Below are positions 9,786 through 21,700 of a stretch of 64,000 bases of DNA, piece after piece (the stretch's first letter is position 1; every line of letters starts with the position of its first letter). This DNA comes from Pieris napi (taxonomy: Eukaryota > Arthropoda > Insecta > Lepidoptera > Pieridae). The notes under the pieces were generated by a model. The model was not told the DNA's origin, did not search any database, and was given only the letters and a program-made list of their open reading frames with translations. The stretch is from assembly GCF_905475465.1 (NCBI RefSeq), contig NC_062251.1, positions 6,007,001 through 6,071,000 of the forward strand, read 5' to 3'. Made by a program: the position numbers and the translations under genes.

Positions 9786-12700
9786 ATGGAGCTAAATGAT
9801 GTTATTTTTAACCAGCCCGTCGTAATAGATAACGTAATTGCACTGTTTTATCTAATGTTTTTTTTATTATTATTATACCGTCTAGAGTCCCACGTATATA
9901 ATGTCCATTTACAGTTAAAAACTCTTATACACTAACTTTTTGCTCTTAAAAATAGTTAATTGAATTATTTTACAATAAATTCCTTAGTTTCTACTATGCA
10001 TTATTAGTTCATAACTGAGTCACCATTGTTCTAGTATTGATTATTTTTATGGAGTCGTCAATAATATTTCATTTGCATATTGCAGGGTTCTGGTGTAATT
10101 AAAGCAGGTTTCGCTGGAGATCAAATACCGAAATGCAGGTTTCCAAACTAGTAAGTAATTTGCTGTGCAACAATTAACATTTTATATTCATATTGGAAAA
10201 AAAACAACCTTTATTACTTTTTAAAACTGTTGATACATTTCGACATAAATTACTGAGCTTTTTTAAGTTTTGATTTATTAATTTGTTAATACAGATTGTA
10301 TGCACTATAGATTTCTAAATGCATTGTTTAATTAAAAGTGAAGAGAAATCATTTGATGTTTAATTCAGTTTATTGAGTTACGTATATTATAAAAACAAAT
10401 TCTTGCAGTATTGGCCGTCCAAAACATATCAGAGTGATGGCCGGTGCATTAGAAGGAGAGTTGTTTGTTGGTCCCCGAGCTGAGGAACACAGAGGTCTAT
10501 TGAGCATTAAATACCCAATGGAACATGGTATTGTTACAGATTGGAATGATATGGAGAGAGTGTGGAATTATATTTATAGTAAGGTAAGGTATATTGAATA
10601 CAAAAGAAAAATACTAGAATTACATTATTAACTAATTCTTTATAAAAATGTATTATTCTTTCTGACAAATTACTGGTTTAAGAATTTGATCCAAAGCTTT
10701 ATTTTAAGAAAATATACACATTTTAATTATATTTTTTTATTTAATATGCCTGAATACCTACTATTTAGTTATTACATTTTATTATCAATTGCATTTAGGT
10801 AAATCAGATTATAATATATATTTATTTTAAACCATTAGTATACATTGAATATGAAAATCACAAGATAAAATAATTCAGTAACATCAGAAAATTATATCAT
10901 TGTGTATCATTTTATGTCAATGTGATTCTAATTTTAGTTCACAGATTATAAATAAACTTCTGTAAAAGTACTTTTGTGATGGCATTCCAAATTATTTCAA
11001 CACTTAATGCTATCATGCCACACCCTGCTACCGAATATTAACAGTGTTGTGCTCTTTTAATGTAGTCAATAATGAACTGTTGTTATATATTCTGACCGAA
11101 TACATTTATTCATTTTCTTTCCTTCAAAAGTACTCCAGTTAAAACAGTGCAAGGGGACTCATTATTTTTTATTTTGGTTAGAAATGGGAGAATGCACATT
11201 TAATTTTAGTGGCAACATGACAAACATAGCATCAAGGTTTAAATTAATGAATCACAGAATAATATCTCCACATACAAAAGCTCCCGGTTTGGTGTACAGC
11301 ACTTCGCCAGCCAGTATCAGTAATTATATATTGGATATTTTCAGGACCAACTATCAACCTTCTCAGAAGAGCATCCAGTGTTACTTACGGAAGCACCATT
11401 AAATCCTAGACGGAACAGAGAAAAGGCAGCGGAAGTTTTCTTTGAAACATTTAATGTGCCTGCACTTTTCCTTTCAATGCAAGCCGTACTTAGTTTGTGA
11501 GTTTTATCTTAATTGTCTGTAACATACTTTATTATGATATTTTAAATTTGTGGACATCTAAAATTACTATAGTATACATATTCAAATATTATATATATGA
11601 CCACCTAGTTAGCTAGTAGCAACCAACTAGTTTAATAAACCGATCAATTAACAGACTAGCTTTTTAACTAAACAGCGCCATTTAACTAGCGGCCTGAAAG
11701 ATATTCAGCCATAGCCGTTTGTCATTTAAAAAACTGGCTAATGCTTAGGCCATTCAAACGATAGAGTAACCATGCCAGAAATAAAAAAGATGAAATATCT
11801 GACATAAAAAATATTTCTTTAAAAATTAAATTGCTTGTGTCAGTCACAGCAAAATTCTCACTTATAATACCACAAGAGCTTCAAAATTATCGGGTATTTC
11901 CCGATAGGTTCGTTGCAAACAATTAATATAGTCGTCATGACGACTATATTTGTTTGCAGGGAACCTTGAGGGAAATGCCCGATAATTTTGAAGCTCGTGT
12001 GGTAATCGGGGGATTATTTTTCCGACCCAAATGTCGGCCAATAGAATTGCACCATGATACGAAATGTACAGTTAACAAATAAGAATTTCATAATGAATAA
12101 AACAACTACTTAATACTTTTCTTGAAGCAACGACCAGAGAAAATTTTCACAAAAAATTATCAGTATAATACCATGTAGGTTGTACCACGTGACGTCGAAT
12201 GGTGCAATTCTATTGGCCGATATTTGGGTCGGAAAAATAATCATTATTATTGTCACTACACTCTTCCATTGTATTTGTTGGTTTTCATTAAACTTTGGAT
12301 AACAAAATCAAAGTTGTGATTTGCTGAAGCTTTATTGACAGTTTGAAGAGTTTCGTTTCGAGTTTGAGAGTGGCAAAAAGTGGAGCTAAATTTAAATTAA
12401 CAGTCAATAAATAAATAAAAAGTCATTTGCCTAGCTGTTTGATCAACTGGCTGAATATCTTTCAGGCCGCTGGTTAAACGGTGCTGTTTAGTTAAGAGGC
12501 TGTTGATTGAACAGCCAATTAAGCTAGTTGGCTGTGACATATATAAATGTTTCAGTTGTTTTTAAGATATTAGTATTATATATAGTACTAGCTGATCCGG
12601 CAAACGTCGTTTCGCCATGTATATCATTTATAATAAAAAAATAGGGGTTGATCGTAGAGGGGTGAAAGTTAGGGGTTGTATGTATTTTTTAATGCTGTAT

Positions 12701-15700
12701 CATAAAAAAATAGAAATTAAAAATTTTGTCTAAAAAATAAAAATAAAAATTTAGGGGTGGACTACCCTTAACATCTGGCGGGCTGATTTGTGAATCTAAA
12801 CCATTCCCAGATCCCCTTGAAGACACACAAAAAATTTCATCAAAATTGTTCCAGTCGTTTAGGAGGAGTTCAGTCACATACACACGCACACAAGAAATAT
12901 ATATATTAAGATATACATATTTCATATAAACAAGCTGAAATGATCATAAGTATTAAAAGTTATTTTAAAGCGGGCCATAGACGGACCGCATGGCCCGCTT
13001 ATGTGTCTTAAATTTATTTTGTTTGATTTTCAATTCTAACGTAAATAGTTTTTTTTAAACATACAATTAACATGTTATTTGACGGGAATGGAAAACGTGG
13101 AACAGCTTGTTTGAGTGCTTTTACTAACACTACAATAGCTAAAAACCTTCTTCATAATGTTTATACTCTATGGCTCTTTATTGTAGATATGCAACTGGGC
13201 GTACAACAGGTGTGGTACTCGACTCTGGAGATGGTGTGACCCACTCGGTACCAATATACGAAGGCTTTGCAATGCCTCACAGTATTATGAGAGTGGATGT
13301 TGCCGGACGGGATGTAACGCGATATCTTAGGTAAGTTTTTTTATTGTTTTCAGATATTCATTTGTTGACTTCCATATTTAATTTGACTATCTCATATTGA
13401 AGTACAAGTCGTCAGAAATATCTGCGAACCTGGCTTAATGACGTCATACAAACTGGAGAGATAGCAAAAAAATTCTGATTGGTCAATATTAAAATTCTGA
13501 TTGGTCAATATTTTTGTCGCGTCGGCGATTGCGTTGGCAACGGTACTGGATAGGCGAAAACGGGGCGGGGTGCGGGGAAGCGCCAGGGGAAGCGCATTCC
13601 AGCGAGGTTCGCAGATATTTCCGACGAACAATAGCTATTTTCTATCCCTTCACATTATATTTTTGTGAATATACAAAAAAAGGGTGCGTTTACTTATGTA
13701 CGCGCGTAAGAAGTTATACTTCTTCTTTGGCTTTCTTTATTTAAAAAAAAAAATTAAATAATAAATATTTAACGTTAATAATTTAATAATATTTAATATT
13801 TAGTATATTATTCAATTATTAACTAATATTAATAATAATAATAATTATTATTTATTATTTTATTATATTATTCATTCAATTTAATAACTAGGTACATACC
13901 TAGTTATTAAATTGAAAAATTCATAACCTTTTAACTAAGTAACAATAGGTCTTTGTGAAAAAGCATTGCTAAATTTCTTTGAAGAAATAATTAAATCTCC
14001 TTTATTTGTTTAAAAGGTACTACAAAGGTCATTATGGTCATTCAAAATTCTTGGCATAGCTGCTAACTTCACGCATATTCTATTTCTTTTTACTTGTAGA
14101 TTGTGTTATTCTCATCTCGCTCGCGCACGCTCGGCGCCCGGCTGGTTTAAAAAGAATTCGTTAGCGGGCAACTTTATACTGATAATTTTGTGTCACGGTG
14201 CGCGCGCATCGTAAAATTTTACTCTCATCAATTTTTCATAACGCGCCTAAAGAAGTATAACTTCAATAAATAAAACTAAACAAATGTTGACCGCGTTAAA
14301 AGTTTTTGAAATATTAAAATAGGTAGCTTAGAGTTTCTCGCCAGATCCACTCTTGCGCTTTACGCTCTATTTGGTAATTTGCAGTAAATTTAGACTTGGG
14401 GCCGTTCAAGTATTACGTTAGCACTACAGGGGGTGACAGGTCTTTTGGTGATTACGTCAACAGTAATTATTTACTTTTTTACACATATTAGCTACACATT
14501 GTCTATGCTTGAAAATGAAATGCACTGTCGAGGATTCCTACAAAAAATTAATACGTTTATGTACTATTCTTTTTGAGAGCTTTGCTTTCTTTTGCTCACA
14601 AGAGGGGGGAGGGGGGGATAAATTGCAGTAAATCGGCTTACGTAATACTTGAACGACTAGGTATGGGACCTAATCTGCTGTTTACTAATAATTTGCTTAT
14701 ACCATACCATAATTGTCATGTATTTTAGAATAAATAACTAGTAACATATACTGTAGAGGTACCCGTCCATAAATTACGTGAGGTGTTTAAGGGGGGGAGG
14801 GGGTCGAGCCAAATCTCATTTAATCTTACGTTGGAGAGAGGGGGGGTCTCGGCAAATATCACGTAATTTTTTCTTATTGTAAAATTTTTTTTAGGAAAAC
14901 GGTTGACCCTAAAGGCCATCTCTACAACTTACCGCTAACTCCATACGCTCAACATTTCACTTATTTTGATTTAGTTGAAAATAAAAGCACGAAGCAATAT
15001 TTTTTTTCTTTTTACAATAACAATCCAACGCTAAGTAAAAGCGTTAGAAACCCACATTTTGAAAATTCTCACGTGAGATTGGGGGCTGGGGGAGGGGGTT
15101 GAATAAAATCTCACGACATTCCACCAGGGGGGGAGGGCGCTACAGAAAATTAAAAAAAAACACCTCACGTAATTTATGGACGCTCCCAGACATAGCATTA
15201 TATGTGATGTGGTGAACTTTAATAAATACATACCAATTAGACAAATCCTAGTTATATCAAAAAATGTTCGAAAGTTTTAAAAATCATATGCCCAATAGCT
15301 TTGCTTACCTTAGCTGACAAGGGGGGGGGGGGGGGGGGGATATATAATTTAAGTAACGCTTACTAATATTGATTACATTGCATTATACAATATTGTAGGT
15401 TGCTGTTACGCAAAGAAGGTGTGAATCTACGTACTTCAGCGGAACTGGAAATCGTTAGGTCGATCAAAGAGAGAGCTTGCTATCTCTCTCCGAACCCGTT
15501 GAAGGAGGAAACAATGGATTCAGAGCGGGCACAGTACACCCTACCAGATGGCACGCAATTGGAGGTTTGAATTTTTATTAACATTAGAAAACAATTTTTT
15601 ACCGGATTGAAGTTACAAGTCACCGTGAGCACGCACGCTGTAAAGCACGCGAAACGTCGGTTAAATTTAAAATTATGTTAAATAATTGTAAATTTATAAT

Positions 15701-18700
15701 AATTCCTAACTTTAATCCGGTAAAAAATTGTTTTCTTTAAATGTGTAAAGGCCGATTTACATTATCTTAGTGTTTAGGAGAGTGCTTTAGTACAACTTGA
15801 AAGGCAAGTTCTTTAGCGTAGCGTTTACTAAAGCAAGTAGCGTTTACATGTTTCAACTAAAGTACTATCCTAAAGCACTCTCCTAAACACTAATGATAAT
15901 GTAAATCGGCCTTAAGATGTCATGTGGAACATGGTGTAATGGTTGAAGCTACTTACAAACGTTGTGTTAAACAAAAAACTTGGTGATTAAAAGGAGTGGC
16001 GGAGAGTTTATTGCAACTTCTTCTCTTCCGTTCTACGCCCTTGATTGAGAACTGGCAGTATATGTAAAATTAGAAGAATTTCATATATTTTTTTTGACGT
16101 TCATAAGTGAAGGGGTCAGGGGAAAAATACCTTTTTTCACATAATTAACAAACTGAGATATTATTAATTAAAAGACAAGACCTAAGTAAAATAGTGTCAT
16201 TAATACCCAAACAAATAAGAAAAGCTTTTTTTATTGAAAGGATGTGTATTATTAATATAATTATATTTTTTTTTTTAATTTTGACTTCACATCAGCTAAG
16301 AGTTATAATAAAAAATTGTGACTGAGTCAGAATATTCTCGTTAAAATCATCCTATGTCCACCAACATCAGGGGAAAAACGATTGATGTCACCAAGGCACT
16401 TCAACTGCAATAGTTATAATGGTATAAGGGGGAGGGCAGGTTAGGGGTAGGTATAGGGACTAAAAAAAAAAAAAAAAAACATGGCGATTAAAAAGAGTGG
16501 CGGAGAGTTTATTGCCAGTTCTTCTCTTCCGTTCTACGCCCTTGATTTGAGAACTGGCAGTAAATGTAAAATTAGACGCATTAATATTTATTTCTTTAAT
16601 GACGAATCACAAGTGTACATTGTGTTACCTACGTGAATATGATTTTTGAATTTTGAAATTTTGAATCAAATCCATTGATATATAAAAAACCCAAGATGCA
16701 CAGTCTCGAATAAAAGTAACGCTCGAAAGTGTCCCGAAACACTATTTCTGTCCCTTTCTATAACAGTATGTCTATAACAGTATGTCTATAACAGTATATG
16801 TTACAAGCATATATTATTGCAAAATCAACCTTACGCGAATTTCTTAAAGTTGTTATTACAACGCAGTGTATACGTACTTAAAGCAATAAAATTTTACGAC
16901 CGACCGTGGTCGGTAGGACAAGGTATTGAGTGGAGTCGAACATTACTTTTTTATTTACAACTATTTAACATAATTTTAAATTTATCCGACTTTTCGGGTG
17001 CTTTACAGCGTGCGTGGTCACGGTGACTGAAGACAAAAGGTGTTGGATGTTAAATAGTTGTAAATTTATAATAATACATAACTTTAATCCGGTTAAAAAG
17101 TTTTTTCTTTAAATTAAAAAAAAAAATGTTAAATTGGCTACCTCCTGACCTACACTTTAGCGTAAATATATTTATCAAAAACTACACACAAAAAAGTTCA
17201 AAAGTACATAAATTTATTTATAAAAAAAAACACAAATAAATAACATCGACTCCACGTATTAGACGCGAGACTATTTGAAATGAGTGCACAATTTAGAATA
17301 TTGCGCTCATTTTTTGAGGACGTTTTTTAGACGTTGATTGTGCATCTTGGGTTTTTTATATATCAATGATCAAATCTAATTATTTTACTTAAGGTTTGAA
17401 AAAAACTGTTTTGCCTAAAAGTCTTATTTTTCCTGCACGGTTCTGACATTGGGTGTTTTTTCCCTGTACCGGTATTTAAAAAGTTTGAAAGCGCAGAGAC
17501 TATAGATATTATTGCCCTGTTGTTTATGACAGAACTTAGCGACAGATATTACCATTCAGACTGCATCGTCAGTTGAAAAAAAAAATGTGACATAAGTTGT
17601 TTTTCCCCTGACCCCTTCAAGTGTAAATTGTGTTACCTAAATGAATAAATGATTTTGACTTTCAGATTGGCCCGGCGAGGTTCAGAGCACCAGAAGTGTT
17701 GTTTAGACCAGATCTCATCGGAGAGGAGTGTGAAGGTACTTTTATTAATTTATAGACTAAACTTGCTATGCCCATTATTCGATAATCCCTATTTTATAAT
17801 TGACAATAATGGACAATATGCTTCAATTGATTAAAGTATTTAGAAATAACTAGCGGACAGTGATGCTGTACACACGTTGGAATTAAAAAAAAACTTTAGA
17901 GGTGTCAAGGGACACCCGGATGGAACGAAGTGCCTTTCGATTAATTTATATGTTAATTGGTATCATAACAGTATGATAGATTTTATCGACACCAATCTTA
18001 TATTTCATCGTCTATTAAAGTTTTAAGAGACCAGGAATCTAAAAGAGGAAGAAGGATGATGTCGTTGTGCTACGCTGGGATTAAATAGTAAAATAACATA
18101 AATATAAATTAAGTGGCACAATTAATAAGCATATTTCGTATTTCGTGGTTCAGATGTTTTAATTTAGTCTCATCTGGTTCATCTCCTTGTATAAGCTGTT
18201 CTCGTTGTGATATTAGTTCACTAATTTTTGAATTCGCAGAAATTTATGACATTTTCCTAAAACATTATTTTTTTATTTATTATAATGAATATTTTTTATA
18301 GGTATTGTATTGAAAAAAATTGCAAGGAAACTAGGGACCCCGCAATTATTATTGTAAAAGGATTCTGGTGTACGTTTACTACGACTAATTTAGTTTAGTG
18401 ATTCCAAAAATAATTTTCACTTATCGCTGCGAAAAAAAAAACCAACATTACGAGGTGTTCCCAGGCGGTTACCCATCCAAGTACTGACCTCACCAGATGT
18501 TGCTTAACTTCGGTGATCGGACAAGAACCGGTGTATTTCAATAGCAAATAGCAAAAAAGGTGTCGTGACAACTTTTCGTAAGAATTTTTTCCGTCTAGCC
18601 CCCTTTCACAACGCGCGATAAGGAACTACGTTCCAAAAAAAATTAAAAAAATCTAAGCTATTCTCTAATGTGAAGCAATTGCATCCGTAGGAGTTTATAT

Positions 18701-21700
18701 ACAAACACACACAGAAGATTTATGTATATAAAGACTAGAGATTTAAAACTTGATAAATTATTTAAATGATCCTATTCCTGGGGATTGATTTGCCAGTTCA
18801 AACAATTTGTATCAAAACTTAGCGATTAAAAAGAGTGGCAGAGAATTTCTTGCCAGTTGACCGCTCTACGCCCTTGACTTGCGAACTGGTAGTAAATGTA
18901 AATTTAGAATTAATTTAACATCTTTTCCGTTGACTTTCATAAGTGTTCTGGGTGTGTTACATTAGTAATAAATGTTATGTCATGTCATGTCATGTCAATG
19001 TCAAATTTTGACGTATAATCGAGCGACATTTCACAAAGTTAACAAGTTATTTGTGTCCTGTGTTTTCTTTAGTTGATTAGGTAGAATCTTTAGCTTGATA
19101 CATTAGCGTGGAAAGGAAATTATGATTAATTTAATAGATTTTATAAAAAATAACATTTTATACAACACTATAACACAGATTCAAAATAAAATGCCAGTTT
19201 GACATTTGAATAAATTTTTTTTATGGCTCTGGCACGATTTGTGCATTAGCCAGCGTCAAGTATAGGATTTTATATAATTCGTGCTTGTCTTTAGAAATTC
19301 GACCGTGTCCTCCATGTACGGTTTAAGCACTCGCCCGCACAACCCTCCCAAAGGCCGAGAACAAATTTAAATTAAATTAAAACTTGCCCTCGAACCGGGA
19401 ATCGAACCCGGTACCCCTCACCTAGCTGCCACTTAATAAGACCTCTAGGCTATGAGGCCCCCATTTCAATATTTAATTACCGTTAAAATATCGTAAGGAT
19501 GTTATCAAACAGCTACAGAGTCAAGAATGATAACTTTTATAATTACACACGGTACACATTGGTTATAAAGCCATTTCGTTCATTCTTCGATTTATGATTG
19601 CACATCTCTTCCATATCTTTTGTTTGTGGTTTGAAAGTACGCCATGTTGGTTTACTTTTTAGTGTTAGAGGTACACCAAATGAAAACCGAAATAGAATTC
19701 ACTGTCTTTATTGTCCTCTGACTTACATGGCGATTTTAGGGCGACTGATTGATCCACGTGCAAGTGGAATTACGAAATAATGATACGTAGACAATATTAC
19801 AAATGGAATTACGAAATTTTTATATAGACAATAGCTGACCTGGCTAACTTCGTTCCGCCCTACAACCTTATAATATCGTTGTTACTTTAATTTAACTTAT
19901 TTTAGTTAATGTTAAGTAGGTACCTATTACATTAATACAACTTTTTTGCAAATACAGAAATGTTTTGTTGCTTGCCATTGCGAAAGAAGAATGGCAGTTT
20001 TACACATTAGGCATCTTCTCTCTAGCGTCAATATGGCGATACTGCATGTTAAGCACTTTCTGATATCCAACATCTTTTGATCAGGATCAAAGCATGGTTA
20101 TGCATCTCCTCATTCACCTCATGATCGGAATTTCTTGAATTGACACGAATTCGACGTAAAATGATGCGTAGTTTTGTCAACAGATGGCACCATATGGTTT
20201 TTGCATTCGTAAAATTAATTAATTAATTTATTGTTATTCGATAACTTATCCGATATTTTATTGCCTTTTCTGCTATTCGGGACGGAAACAAATCCAACAA
20301 ATCAAAAACCATGGCAATCGGTCCAGCCGTTCTCGAGTTATAAGTGTTGTAACAAACACGACTTTCTTTTATATATATAATAGATAATTACACCTCTACA
20401 TACACCCCCTTAAAAAAATAAGTAAAATTGTTTTTTTTTTTAATTTTATGACCTAGTAGCGAGACCTTTTAGCCAACTCATATTTTGGATTTCAAATTGA
20501 ATTCAGAATAAATGAACAGTCTCTATCTTTAATCGGCAGCTCATATCTGAGCGCCATGGTCAGCAAGGAAACATCTGGAGCTGATAATAATCTGTTTCCT
20601 CCGATTTCTGTCCAGCGCCTCTTATGACAGTATACAGTTTTGAGGACGACGAGTCTTTCACTTGATTGGTCCATCTGGTTGGTGAACGACCACGTGTTAT
20701 TTTGCCTTCTGTGTTACCAACCACGATTACCGAGATCAGTAGGAATGAAAATGAACAGTAGGTAGTTTTATATCTGACAATATTTTTTTATAATTTCTAG
20801 GTCTTCACGAAGTACTTATGTTCGCGATACAAAAGTCTGATATGGATTTACGCAAGGTTTTATATCAGAATATAGTGCTTAGTGGTGGTTCCACGTTATT
20901 CAGAGGGTTCGGGGATCGATTATTGGCTGAAATACGACGGCTGGCACCTAAGGATATGAAGATAAGGGTGAGTTTTGTTTTTGACGTGACAACGTCTTAT
21001 AATTCGATGGAGCCGGCTTCACGCACGAAATAACATGACTCATGCGGCGTTACCTCGCTCTGAGGCGTTCCATTTAAAATTGACATATGTATTTATGCGT
21101 ACAAATAAATGTAACTTGATCAATTCAATTCTGATTTCCATTTACCTCCTTCTCTATATTCACTTATAATACCACAAGAGCTTCAAAATTATCGGGTATT
21201 TCCCGATAGGTTCGTTGCAAACAATTAATATTAGTACGGGAGGTAGCAACGTTTTCGAGAAAGAATTTCAGGTCAGCTGATTTTGTGATATGTCTTCCTT
21301 CTTGCACTTCCGGTTAGAGTCTGGGCAATCTGGCTGGCGGTAGCGGTTGCGTTCATTAGTGCGCATCCTATCTGTCCAGGTAATAATCCTGGATTTTAAA
21401 AGCATTTTAAGAAGCGTAATTTTTAATTTTTCGTTTTTAAATACGTCTACCTGACATACTTTTTTTATTGCCAGACATTTTTCACGTTGCTAACTATGTG
21501 CCAGACGCGATTTTAAGTTTTATTTTTATAAAAATTTCAAAGCATTTTAGAATGTCTGTAATTTTAATATTATGTTATTTAAATATAAGGAAAACTGAAA
21601 ATGAATTTGCCAGACATTAATTCGGTTGTTAAGTCTTGAATTAAAATGATAAAGTTTTGCAGTATGATGAAGCATTGCATTTTAAGAAGCGTAATTTTTG

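Larger units (their letters stand above)
15973..17665 (+). mobile_element. Retroposon ending at Arp1 exon 7, split by a TIR element
   Basis: The 5' part (15973-16108) reads GATTAAAAGGAGTGGCGGAG, then TTCTACGCCCTTGATT and GACGTTCATAAGT. The 3' part (17619-17665) reads AAGTGTAAATTGTGTTACCT, then AAATGAATAAATGATTTTGA and CTTTCAG. Related copies at 16483-16670 and 18818-19000 show the two parts belong together. The 3' tail abuts exon 7, so the last bases of the retroposon region act as the splice acceptor. The 1510-bp insertion between the parts is described separately. Confidence 0.6.

Noticed and set aside
13514..13744. 76-aa plus-strand ORF
   Set aside because: It overlaps a MITE interior and its TIR and has no conserved motif.
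15321..15339. Poly(G) tract as an assembly error
   Set aside because: Similar G runs occur in the same relative position in several family members, so it is likely real, though the exact length may be uncertain.
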